From contig NZ_CP026106.1 in assembly GCF_002902965.1 (NCBI RefSeq), positions 372,001 to 436,000 of the forward strand: a stretch of DNA of 64,000 bases, written 5' to 3'. Position 1 is the stretch's first letter. Each line of letters opens with the position of its first letter. This DNA is from Paraburkholderia hospita (GTDB lineage: Bacteria > Pseudomonadota > Gammaproteobacteria > Burkholderiales > Burkholderiaceae). Of this stretch, positions 19,703-28,432 are shown in pieces. Below the pieces are notes generated by a model. The model was not told the origin of the DNA. It saw only the letters and a program-made list of their open reading frames with translations, and searched no databases. The translations under genes were made by a program, and so were the position numbers.

Positions 19703-20290
19703 AGGCAAAAGAAAGCGGCTAACACCGCTAACTCTTGTCCTTGCCTGAGGGCCCCCAAAGGGTCTTACGCTTCACGCGGCAGCCTTTCTGTCTGGGTTCC
19801 TTGCCAACGCTCCGAATGAGCGCCTCACCCGCTTCGAATACCCGTACTCGTGCAAGCGCCAGCGAATGGTATATGCCGTCCAGGTGGCAAACTGTGTGTA
19901 GGTTGTCGCGTCGTATAAGTTAGCGCTCTTACAGGGTGGAGCGTATGTGCAATCGGTCCGGAGTGAGGCGTGTGGAGCACCAGTGACCGACACACAGTTT
20001 GCCACCTGGGCGGCCGTGGACTATCTGGCGCGGCATGCTGGATTGCGGTTGCGTGAAGCGGGTGAGGCGCAGCGCAAGAGCGTTGGCAACGAACATGTGT
20101 GACGTGATTGCCGTGTGAAGCGTAAGACCCGTTGGGGGCCCTCAGGCAGGAAGAAGAGCTGGCGGTGTGAGCCGCTTTCTTTTGCCTACTTTTCTTTGCG
20201 GCGGCAAAGAAAAGTAGGTGCCGCCCCGCACAGGGGCGACGCTTGAAGCACGAAGGCATAGCGCGGATGCCCGCGATAACACAAGCAAAC

Positions 20291-20699
20291 CAACCCGGCC
20301 GCGCCACGAAGTCAAACCGCGGATGCAAGCAAAAAGACATGCCGCCCTGCACAAGGGCAGCGCGTAGACAGGAAACTCATAACGCGGATTGCATGACAGA
20401 GACAAACAGCCCAACTCCCGCGCCGCGAGCCAAAACCGAACCAAACCGAACCCCAAACCAGGGCCCGCGCCAGCCCCCCACCGCACCGTGTGCGCAACAA
20501 CACGCACCGGAGTAGCGCATCCTCCCCCTCCGCGCTACGATGACAACGACAATCGAGCGCCATCGCAGTGCGCATTCTCAGTGCATCCACCGCGCGCAGC
20601 GCACAAATCCCGAATGGCATAACGCTTGCTTGATCGAGATTGAAAAACCGAATGCGCAGCGCATTCGCCTTCTATCCGACAAAAAGAGTGGGGCGTAAC
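20291..20699. other. gene-free stretch before the Anbu cluster
   Basis: About 400 bp. The first part is degenerate repeat-C material (GCCGCCCTGCACAAGGGC-like and A/C-rich hexamer-like sequence near 20440-20475). The rest presumably holds the promoter of the ATP-grasp gene. No gene recognised. Confidence 0.4.
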
Positions 20700-22109
20700 A
20701 TGCGATGCTTTGACGAGATGCGTCAGTTCGATGACGCCGTGCGGCCGCATTATCAGCGGTTCGAACGCTGGCTCGTGCAGCAGGGCAGTGAGGCAATCGA
20801 GAGAAAGCGGGCCGAAGCCGATCTGCTGTTTCGCCGCGTCGGCATCACGTTCGCCGTCAACGGCGATCTGTCAGGTACGGAGCGGCTCATCCCGTTCGAT
20901 CTGATCCCGCGCATCATCCCGCGCGGCGAATGGCAAACGCTCGAAGCCGGCCTCAGGCAGCGCGTCCAGGCGCTCAACCTCTTCATCCACGACGTCTATC
21001 ACGACCGCAATATCGTCCGCGCCGGCATCGTGCCCGCCGATCAGGTCTACACCAACGCGCAATACCGGCCGGAAATGCAGGGCGTCGACGTGCCGCTCGC
21101 CGTCTACGCGCATATCGCAGGCGTCGACGTCGTGCGCGCCGGCGAGAACGGCGAGTTCTACGTGCTCGAAGACAATCTGCGCGTGCCGTCGGGCGTGTCG
21201 TACATGCTCGAAAACCGCAAGATGATGATGCGGCTCTTCCCCGAACTGTTCGTGCAGAACCGCATCGCGCCCGTCGCCCACTATCCCGATCTGCTGCTCG
21301 ACACGCTGCGCTCGGTGGCGCCCGAAGGCGTCGACGATCCCGTCGTCGTCGTGCTGACGCCCGGTATGTACAACTCCGCCTACTTCGAGCACACCTTCCT
21401 TGCGCAGCAGATGGGCGTCGAACTGGTGGAAGGCAAGGATCTCTTCGTCGACGACAACTACGTGTTCATGCGCACCACGCAAGGGCCGCGGCGCGTGGAC
21501 GTGATCTATCGGCGGGTCGACGACGACTTTCTCGATCCGCTCGCGTTCCGCCCGGATTCGGCGCTCGGCGTGCCGGGGCTGCTGACGGCGTATCGCGCGG
21601 GGCGTGTGGCGCTGGCGAACGCGATGGGCACAGGCATCGCCGACGACAAGTCGATCTATCCATACGTGCCCGACATGATCGAGTTCTATCTGGGTGAAAA
21701 GCCGATCCTGAACAACGTGCCGACCTACCAGTGCCGTAAGCCCGACGACCTCGCCTACACGCTCGCGCATCTGCCCGAGCTCGTCGTCAAGGAAGTACAT
21801 GGCGCAGGCGGCTACGGGATGCTCGTCGGGCCGGCGTCGACGTCGGCGGAAATCGAGGCGTTCCGACAGCGGCTGATCGAAAAGCCCGCCGGCTACATCG
21901 CGCAGCCGACGCTCGCGCTGTCCGCCTGTCCGACCTTCGTCGAAGCGGGTATCGCGCCGCGCCATATCGATCTGCGTCCGTTCGTCCTGTCGGGCAAGAC
22001 GGTGACGATGTGCGCGGGCGGCCTCACGCGCGTCGCGTTGCAGGAGGGCTCGCTGGTCGTCAATTCGTCGCAGGGAGGCGGCACGAAAGACACCTGGATG
22101 GTCGACTGA
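20700..22109 (+). CDS. circularly permuted ATP-grasp protein (Anbu cluster)
   Basis: Protein of 469 aa in the circularly permuted ATP-grasp type 2 family (former DUF404/DUF407). Recognised segments are IPFDLIPRIIPRGEW, NLFIHDVYHDRNIVRAG, the EDNLRVPSGVSYMLENR motif and VVKEVHGAGGYGMLVGP. The family is predicted to form amide or peptide bonds using ATP. ATG 20700 is preferred over an in-frame ATG 60 bp upstream because it follows GTGGGG and begins the conserved part. It leads the cluster alpha-E, transglutaminase-like and Anbu. Substrate unknown. Confidence 0.88.
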   Translation: MRCFDEMRQFDDAVRPHYQRFERWLVQQGSEAIERKRAEADLLFRRVGITFAVNGDLSGTERLIPFDLIPRIIPRGEWQTLEAGLRQRVQALNLFIHDVYHDRNIVRAGIVPADQVYTNAQYRPEMQGVDVPLAVYAHIAGVDVVRAGENGEFYVLEDNLRVPSGVSYMLENRKMMMRLFPELFVQNRIAPVAHYPDLLLDTLRSVAPEGVDDPVVVVLTPGMYNSAYFEHTFLAQQMGVELVEGKDLFVDDNYVFMRTTQGPRRVDVIYRRVDDDFLDPLAFRPDSALGVPGLLTAYRAGRVALANAMGTGIADDKSIYPYVPDMIEFYLGEKPILNNVPTYQCRKPDDLAYTLAHLPELVVKEVHGAGGYGMLVGPASTSAEIEAFRQRLIEKPAGYIAQPTLALSACPTFVEAGIAPRHIDLRPFVLSGKTVTMCAGGLTRVALQEGSLVVNSSQGGGTKDTWMVD

Positions 22110-22239
22110 CGACATTCGACCGATGTTCCGAAGCGCCCGCATCGCGCGATGCAGGCGCAAAGCCGACAAACCACGGGCAACCCGGCGCGCTTCGCGTCAC
22201 ACGGCGACGAGAGCGCGTCCAACAACACGGAAAGCCGAC

Positions 22240-23190
22240 ATGCTGAGCCGCACTGCCGATCATCTGTTCTGGATGGCCCGTTACATGGAGCGCGCCGAGA
22301 ATACCGCGCGCATGCTCGACATCAACCTGAAGGCGCAACTGCTGCCGCAGACGCCCGAACAGGAGGAGCGCACGCAGCGCTCGGTGCTGCGCATCTCCGA
22401 GCTGGAGCACGCGTTCGCGCAGCGCTACGACGAGCCGACCCGCGAAAACGTGCTCGATTTCATGGTGGCCGATCCGACCAACTCGTCGAGCATTCATTCG
22501 TGTTTGCAGGCAGCCCGCGAAAACGCGCGCGCGGTGCGCGGCACGCTGACCACTGAATGGTGGGAGACGATCAACGATACGTGGCTCGAATTCAACGAGC
22601 GCACCGCGCACGGCGAGGTGGCGAACAACCTGTCCGCGCTGTTCGAATGGGTGAAGTTCCGCTCGCATCTGTCGCGCGGCGTGACGATCGGCACCGCGTT
22701 GCAGGACGACGCATTCTTTTTCACGCAGCTCGGCACCTTTCTCGAACGCGCGGACAACACGGCGCGCATTCTCGACGTGCGCTTCGCCGACGCCGAGCCG
22801 AACTCGCGCGAGGCTGCCCGGCAGCTCGAAGACTTCTATTACTGGACGTCGATTCTGAGTTCGGTGTCGGCGCTGGAGATCTACCGCAAGGTGTATCGCG
22901 ATGTCGTGACACCGGCGCGCGTGGTCGAGCTGATGATCCTGAATTCGCAGATGCCGCGCTCGCTGCTGGCGTCGCTCGATGGCGTCTGCGAAAACCTCGC
23001 GATGCTGCGCACGCAGGGCTCGAATCAATGCGAGCGCTTTGCGGGCAAGCTGCGCGCCGAACTGCTTTACTCGGATATCCGGCAGATTTTCGAAGCCGGT
23101 CTGCACGCGTGGCTCACGCAGTTTCTCGCCCGTGTGTTCGAACTCGGCAACATGGTCGCGCGCACGTACCTGATGCTGCCCGTTGCCTGA
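22240..23190 (+). CDS. alpha-E domain protein (Anbu cluster)
   Basis: All-helical protein of 316 aa in the alpha-E family (former DUF403). It starts MLSRTADHLFWMARYMERAENTAR as the family does and repeats that motif internally as LGTFLERADNTARILDVRF (about residue 170). It is always found with the permuted ATP-grasp protein, and its biochemical role is unknown. The 130-bp gap before it contains no gene. Confidence 0.9.
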   Translation: MLSRTADHLFWMARYMERAENTARMLDINLKAQLLPQTPEQEERTQRSVLRISELEHAFAQRYDEPTRENVLDFMVADPTNSSSIHSCLQAARENARAVRGTLTTEWWETINDTWLEFNERTAHGEVANNLSALFEWVKFRSHLSRGVTIGTALQDDAFFFTQLGTFLERADNTARILDVRFADAEPNSREAARQLEDFYYWTSILSSVSALEIYRKVYRDVVTPARVVELMILNSQMPRSLLASLDGVCENLAMLRTQGSNQCERFAGKLRAELLYSDIRQIFEAGLHAWLTQFLARVFELGNMVARTYLMLPVA

Positions 23191-23203
23191 TGGAGTGCCC
23201 TCA

Positions 23204-24010
23204 ATGTATCTGACGATCCGCCACGACACCTCTTACCGCTACGAATCGACGGTCCATTACTCGATCCAGCAACTGCGCCTCACGCCATCGAGCGGTGCTT
23301 CACAGATCGTGCGGCGCTGGACGCTCGATGCGCCCGGCAAGCTCGACTCGACCTTCGACGCCTATGGCAACGTGCTGCACACGCTCGTACTCAACAAGCA
23401 GCACGACGAGATTCGCGTGCATGTATCGGGCGAAGTCGACACGTTTCCTTTGATCGACGGCCGGCTCGGCGACGATGCGGGCGCGATCCCGCTCGAGCAT
23501 TTCACCTGCGCGACACGGCTGACCGACTGCGACCCCGCGATTCGCGAACTGGCGGCGTCCGTGCCGTCGCTCGACAAGGCGGCCGCGCTGATTGCGCTGT
23601 CGGAGAAGATCATCGATCGCGTGCAGTTCGAGACGGGCGCGACGGGCGTGACGAGCACGGCGTCGCAGGCGCTTGCGCTCGGCAAGGGCGTCTGCCAGGA
23701 CCACGCGCATCTGATGCTCGCGTGCTGCCGCGCGCGCGGCATTCCGGCGCGCTATGTGAGCGGCTATATCGAACCGGGCGACGTCGAGCATGCGGCGAGT
23801 CACGCGTGGGTCGATGTGTGGCTCGCGGGTATCGGCTGGATTTCCGTCGACGTCACGCACGCTGCGTTTGCCAGCGAGATGTATTGCCGGCTCGCGTCGG
23901 CGCGCGACTATGAAGCGGCCTCGCCCGTGCGCGGACGGCGGATCGGCGGACTGGAAGAAACGCTCGATGTGTCCGTTGCCGTGAAGGCGCAGGAGCAGTC
24001 GCCGCAATAG
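23204..24010 (+). CDS. transglutaminase-like (papain-fold) family protein (Anbu cluster)
   Basis: Protein of 268 aa. N-terminal beta domain (YLTIRHDTSYRYESTVHYSIQQLRL) typical of the bacterial transglutaminase N region. The transglutaminase core carries the catalytic Cys in GKGVCQDHAHLM (about residue 163), His in ASHAWVDVW and Asp in WISVDVTHA. Such proteins are predicted peptidases or amidases acting on isopeptide-like bonds. It starts 13 bp after the alpha-E stop. Confidence 0.92.
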   Translation: MYLTIRHDTSYRYESTVHYSIQQLRLTPSSGASQIVRRWTLDAPGKLDSTFDAYGNVLHTLVLNKQHDEIRVHVSGEVDTFPLIDGRLGDDAGAIPLEHFTCATRLTDCDPAIRELAASVPSLDKAAALIALSEKIIDRVQFETGATGVTSTASQALALGKGVCQDHAHLMLACCRARGIPARYVSGYIEPGDVEHAASHAWVDVWLAGIGWISVDVTHAAFASEMYCRLASARDYEAASPVRGRRIGGLEETLDVSVAVKAQEQSPQ

Positions 24011-24170
24011 GGAGCGCGCCGCGAAACGAGGGATCTTTTCGGGCACACATCGGCTGCAGCGTGCCAGGCGCGCGCATTACAATGGCAGCGTCCCGCGGCG
24101 CTGCCCGCGGCCTGTGCCTTTTTCCGGCTCGCCCAACCGTTCGTTCGGGGCAGCCGTCTGGATTTCTGTC

Positions 24171-25100
24171 ATGACTTACTGTGTGGCGATGTGCGTCGAT
24201 GAAGGGCTCGTGTTCCTGTCGGATACACGGACTAATGCCGGCGTCGATCACATCAGCACCGCGCGCAAGATGTCGGTGTTCGAAGAGCCCGGCGAACGCA
24301 TGCTGGTGCTGCTCGGCGCGGGCAATCTGTCGCTCACGCAGGCCGTGCTGCAAGAGTTGTCCGAGCCGACTGGACCTTCAGGACCCTCCGCTTCGTCGAA
24401 GCCCACGCTCTGGACCGTGCAAACGATGGCCGACGCCGCGCGCGTGGTCGGCCAGGCAGTGCGCGACGTGCACCTGCGCGAGGCGAATGCGCTGCAGGAA
24501 TTCGGCGTCGACTTCAATTGCAGCTTCATTCTCGGCGGACAGATCCGTGAGAACGCGGAGAGCGGCAATGGCGCCGGACAATCGCGGCCGCGTCTCTTCA
24601 TGATCTATGCGGCAGGTAACTTCATCGAATCGTCGCGTGTGAATCCGTACTTTCAGATCGGCGAGTCGAAGTATGGCAAGCCGATCATCGACCGCGTGCT
24701 GATCCCATCCACGCCGCTCGACGAGGCCGCCAAGTGCGCGCTGATCTCGATGGACTCGACGCTGCGCTCGAACCTCTCGGTCGGGCTGCCGCTCGATCTG
24801 CTCGTCTACGAGAAAGATACGCTGAAGGTGACGCGCTTCGTGTCGATCGATCAGGACAACGCGTATTACCAGATGATCCATCGCACATGGGGCGAACGGC
24901 TTCGGCAGGTGTTCGGCGAGATTCCCGATCCAGACTGGCAAATCACGGGCGACGTGCCGCAGAACGGGCATGTCGGGGAGATGGTGCTGTATCGGCCGCC
25001 GGGTGAGTTGCATGCGGATGCAGAGCGCGGCACGCCGGCTGTCGACGCGCGGCCCGCGCAGACTCTGGCGCAAGCCGACAAGCCTAAAACACGCGGCTGA
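24171..25100 (+). CDS. Anbu: proteasome-type beta-subunit hydrolase
   Basis: Self-compartmentalising Ntn-hydrolase of 309 aa, the bacterial proteasome homologue called Anbu. After removal of Met it begins TYCVAMCVDEG. With that Thr as 1, Asp17 and Arg19 (SDTR) fall at exactly the catalytic proteasome positions and a Lys (ARK) at 32 corresponds to Lys33. ATG 24171 is fixed by this N-terminus; an upstream in-frame extension would bury the nucleophile. It ends the ATP-grasp/alpha-E/transglutaminase operon, which is the known genomic setting of Anbu. The C-terminal extension of about 60 aa (PPGELHADAERG onward) is hydrophilic. Substrate unknown. Confidence 0.92.
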   Translation: MTYCVAMCVDEGLVFLSDTRTNAGVDHISTARKMSVFEEPGERMLVLLGAGNLSLTQAVLQELSEPTGPSGPSASSKPTLWTVQTMADAARVVGQAVRDVHLREANALQEFGVDFNCSFILGGQIRENAESGNGAGQSRPRLFMIYAAGNFIESSRVNPYFQIGESKYGKPIIDRVLIPSTPLDEAAKCALISMDSTLRSNLSVGLPLDLLVYEKDTLKVTRFVSIDQDNAYYQMIHRTWGERLRQVFGEIPDPDWQITGDVPQNGHVGEMVLYRPPGELHADAERGTPAVDARPAQTLAQADKPKTRG

Positions 25101-25158
25101 TCACGCCGACACACCGCGCCCGCTTCAGGGCGCATCCACTTTTTCCACTGGGGCAATG

Positions 25159-25194
25159 AAAAAAGCCAGCGTTGGCTTGCGCCGCTGCTGGCTT
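25159..25194 (-). terminator. intrinsic terminator of the porin gene
   Basis: On the minus strand, arms AAGCCAGC (25194-25187) and GCTGGCTT (25170-25163) run into a tract of T (complement of 25159-25164). It lies 45 bp beyond the porin stop. Confidence 0.8.
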
Positions 25195-25200
25195 CAGAGT

Positions 25201-25222
25201 ACGGCTCGACGTCTCGAGCCGT
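25201..25222. terminator. second hairpin between convergent Anbu and porin genes
   Basis: A perfect 9-bp inverted repeat ACGGCTCGA / TCGAGCCGT with a 4-nt loop sits next to the porin stop. It probably stabilises or ends transcripts from either side; no T tract. Confidence 0.5.
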
Positions 25223-25238
25223 GCGTCATATTGTTCTA

Positions 25239-26438
25239 TTAGAACTTGTGACGGATACCCAAGCTGACGATTTCCTGGCTGGTCGAACCTGCACCGTAGC
25301 CATACGAGCCAACCGATGCGCCTGCGTCGACGATGTTGCCCGTGCTTTGATCACGCTGATGGCCGCTTGCCTTCTGGTAAGCACCGAGCAGGTACAGGTC
25401 GGTACGCTTCGACAGATTGTAGTCGGCGCCCAGCGAAACCTGGTTGTAGCTTGCCGACGCGTCGCCAGAGCCGTGCGTGTAGGTGTAGCCCAGACCGAGC
25501 AGCATTGCCGGCGTGACCTGCCAGCCTGCGTAAGCGCCAGCAACCTGGTACTTCTGCTGCGACGCGAAGCCCGAGAATCCGTCCGGCTTGTACTGCGCGA
25601 AGCTGTAACGCAGGTTGAACGTGAACGGACCCGTGACATATTGGCCAGCTACCGACGTGATGTCGATCGACTTGGCAGACTGGTACGCGCCGTTGATGTT
25701 CGAGCCATCGAACGTAGCGTCCGACGTCACGCCTTGGCTCCAAGTGCCAGCCGGCGTTGCCGGGGTGACGCCGCGGCTTGCCGGCGTGTTGCCGTTTTGC
25801 ATGCGGAAGTAACCAGCTGCGACGGCGAACGGACCGCCGCTCCACGTTGCTGCGCCTGCCCACGACTGGCCAGCGCCCGTTGCGCCAGCGACGCCGCCCA
25901 GAGCGTACATGCCTTCGAACTGGAAGCCGCTCCACACCGGCGACACGTACTTGATTGCGTTGTTCGTACGCGAGCTGTTGTCGTTGTTGTCAACGTCGCC
26001 CGGCGTCGTGAACGTGCTACCGAAGTAGTTGTCAGCCGTCAGCGGCTGGACCAGGTCGACGAGCGGGTCGTACTGGCGACCCAACGTGAACGTACCGTAG
26101 GCATCGTGCGTCACGCCAACGTATGCCTGACGGCCGAACAGCTTGGTGCCCGTGCCGTACGAGCCCATCTTGCCGTTGTTCGGGTTGAAGCCGCTTTCCA
26201 ACTGGAAGATCGCCTTCAGGCCACCGCCCAGGTCTTCCGTACCCTTCATGCCCCAGCGGCTGCCTTGCAGGTTGCCTGCTGCCAGCTGCCACAGGTTGTC
26301 ATTAGCCAGGTTCGAGTTGTGAACGTACTGGATCGAGTCATCGATCAAGCCATAAAGCGTCACGCTGCTCTGTGCATGTGCTGCGCCTGCAGCGCCGAGC
26401 AGAGCCAGCGAGAGCGTCGACAGTGCGATTCGTTTCAT
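25239..26438 (-). CDS. Gram-negative general porin (Burkholderia-type OmpC family)
   Basis: Trimeric outer-membrane porin of 399 aa. The signal peptide (MKRIALSTLSLALLGAAGAAHA) precedes the mature start QSSVTLYGLIDDSIQY. The barrel has the porin_4 motifs SRWGMKGTEDLGGGLKAIFQLESGF, LFGRQAYVGV and RQYDPLVDLV, and a C-terminal RHKF with terminal Phe. ATG 26438 follows GGAG; a GTG 12 bp upstream is less likely. Monocistronic, with its own terminator. Confidence 0.95.
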   Translation of the reverse strand: MKRIALSTLSLALLGAAGAAHAQSSVTLYGLIDDSIQYVHNSNLANDNLWQLAAGNLQGSRWGMKGTEDLGGGLKAIFQLESGFNPNNGKMGSYGTGTKLFGRQAYVGVTHDAYGTFTLGRQYDPLVDLVQPLTADNYFGSTFTTPGDVDNNDNSSRTNNAIKYVSPVWSGFQFEGMYALGGVAGATGAGQSWAGAATWSGGPFAVAAGYFRMQNGNTPASRGVTPATPAGTWSQGVTSDATFDGSNINGAYQSAKSIDITSVAGQYVTGPFTFNLRYSFAQYKPDGFSGFASQQKYQVAGAYAGWQVTPAMLLGLGYTYTHGSGDASASYNQVSLGADYNLSKRTDLYLLGAYQKASGHQRDQSTGNIVDAGASVGSYGYGAGSTSQEIVSLGIRHKF

Positions 26439-26834
26439 CCATTTCTCCACGCAGATGATTGGTTTTCGTTGTTGCGAAACGGAGAATAGCGCAGTGTCTC
26501 TAAGTGTAAGAACTGAAAAAAATTAAGGTGTATCGAAAAACCGACAGCCCGGTAGAAGCCTTGTATCGTAAGCTTGCCAACGATTGTTTCTGTTTCAGCA
26601 ATATTGAATCTTTGGTTGTGGATTATTGTTGTTTTTATGACAGTGATCGATAGTATCGGTACGATTTACGTCATCAGGCGCGTGTTTCGTGTAAGAAAGT
26701 TGTCTAGTCGACTGCGGAAATTTCCGCTTCCACATTAAGAAGTCATAAAGGCTGCGAGCGTTCAGCTTGACGTTTCGGGTGGACAGTTTCGGTCGGATGT
26801 GATCGCGGCCGGCCGGCGCTGTTGAAGTGGACGC
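26439..26834. other. intergenic region upstream of the porin
   Basis: About 400 bp, unusually AT-rich for this genome between 26480 and 26720. It must carry the porin promoter (minus strand). No gene, terminator or RNA gene recognised. Confidence 0.4.
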
Positions 26835-28148
26835 TTAACGGCTGGCGTTATCGGAAGGCGGCGTTTCAGCGTCGTTCGAAGCGTTGCAGCGCCGGGCGAG
26901 CGCGGCCACGGCCATCGCGGTGCTCGCCGCGATCAGCATCGACTCCCATGGATGCCGCCGGACATAACGGTCCGCCGCGACGGCCCTGCGTCCTGCTTCG
27001 ACGATCGTCACCGCGGCGGCGCGCGTCGCCTGCGTTTCGGCCTTGATGACAGTCTTGCCGATAGACACGGCCTTGCCGATGCCGGCGTCATGCTTCGCCA
27101 GCAATCGCGTTGCAATGGAAGGGCGCGGTGTCGGCGGCGTGACGGCTGAAGACGGCTGCGGGTCGCTCACTGGTCTGCGTCTCGCGTCTGTCGCCACCGT
27201 CGACGCTGCCAGCACGGACGCCAGCATCGCGCGGCTGCCCGGCGGCGTGGCGGGTGCGAGGCCCCACGCGCCACGGGGATCATGCATGCGGCCGCGCGCG
27301 GCGGCGAACTCCGCGCCGAGCAGCAACACGACCGCCGAGAAGTACAGCCACATCAGCAGCACCGCGAGCGAGCCGGCCGCGCCGAACGAATTGGCCATGC
27401 CGGCATGCGCGAGGTAGAGCGCGAAGAGCTTCTTGCCCGCAGAGAAGAGCGCGGCCGCCACCGTCCCGCCGACCAGCGCGTCGCGCCAGCGCACGGGCGC
27501 ATCGGGCAGAAACTTGAGCAGCGCGGCGAACGCGAACGCGAGCACCATCCAGCCGACGGCCAGTTGCAGCAGATTGCCGATCACCACATACGGCGAGTCG
27601 CCCCAGATCCAGTTGCCGACAAACGTGATCGCCGTGTCGAGTACCAGCGACACGATCAGCAGGAACGCCACGCCGAGCACGAGGCCGAACGAGATCAGCC
27701 GCACGCGCACCAGCGCGAACACGCTCGACGCGCGCGGCGCCACCGACGGCCAGACGATATTGAGCGCGCTATTCAACGACGAAAAGGTCGCGGACGCGCC
27801 CACGGCCAGCAGAACGAACGAGAGGATCGCAGCGATGCCGCCCGCGCCGCCGCTGCGATGCGCGTTCTGTACGATCGTCGTGACGGCGGCGGCGGCATCG
27901 TTGCCGAGCACGCTATGCACCTGTCTGAACAATTCGCCGCGCGCGGCTTCCGCGCCGAAGAACCAGCCGGAGATGGCGATCACCATCACGAGCGTCGGCG
28001 CGAGCGAGAACGCCGCATAGAACGCGATGCTCGCCGCCATCGCCGCGCAGCGGTTCTCGGAGAACTGCCGCAACGCGCCGGCAGCCCACGACGCCTGCTT
28101 CTTCGCGACCGTTTGCAGCTTGTCGGCGGACAGTGAATCGAGGTCCAT
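26835..28148 (-). CDS. YihY/virulence factor BrkB family membrane protein
   Basis: Integral membrane protein of 437 aa. The YihY/BrkB domain covers about residues 25-300 with six hydrophobic spans and the family motifs MAASIAFYAAFSLAPTL, GASATFSSLNSALNIVW and LLMWLYFSAVVLLLGAEF. The C-terminal 130 residues are an Ala/Pro/Arg-rich cytoplasmic tail with a last hydrophobic segment near 405. Function unknown; the old ribonuclease BN label is not supported. Confidence 0.88.
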   Translation of the reverse strand: MDLDSLSADKLQTVAKKQASWAAGALRQFSENRCAAMAASIAFYAAFSLAPTLVMVIAISGWFFGAEAARGELFRQVHSVLGNDAAAAVTTIVQNAHRSGGAGGIAAILSFVLLAVGASATFSSLNSALNIVWPSVAPRASSVFALVRVRLISFGLVLGVAFLLIVSLVLDTAITFVGNWIWGDSPYVVIGNLLQLAVGWMVLAFAFAALLKFLPDAPVRWRDALVGGTVAAALFSAGKKLFALYLAHAGMANSFGAAGSLAVLLMWLYFSAVVLLLGAEFAAARGRMHDPRGAWGLAPATPPGSRAMLASVLAASTVATDARRRPVSDPQPSSAVTPPTPRPSIATRLLAKHDAGIGKAVSIGKTVIKAETQATRAAAVTIVEAGRRAVAADRYVRRHPWESMLIAASTAMAVAALARRCNASNDAETPPSDNASR

Positions 28149-28432
28149 GACCGTCCTTCATGACGAGGGTTGATACGCCGGACACACAACGCATGGCATC
28201 GCGGATTCATCGCGCATTGACGCGCGCCGGGGCATGCAACTGACAATCGTATTACGCAAGCGTCATGCCCATCTGCCTATGCGAATACAACAAGACGAAG
28301 CAACAAGACTGAGCCACAACGCTGAGTCGTTGAGCATAGATCGTGCTGCGCATTGTGCTTCTGTCTGCTTACGATCGTCAGGAAACGACTTATACTTTTT
28401 TCACATCCCCACGAATAGAACGAGAGGCGATC

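Larger units (their letters stand above)
18338..20290. repeat. composite inverted repeat, copy C, split by an IS30-family element
   Basis: Third copy of the repeat. The outer end GTCTGCGACGCTG is at 18338-18350. The left palindrome at 18545-18578 is broken off by the IS30 element and resumes at 19703. The inner arms are at about 19875-19902 and 19987-20014, and the right palindrome lies near 20186-20219. Both arms carry an extra duplicated GCTGGCATCCGCG-type module, so arms of one copy resemble each other in variable parts. The right boundary is uncertain. Confidence 0.85.
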
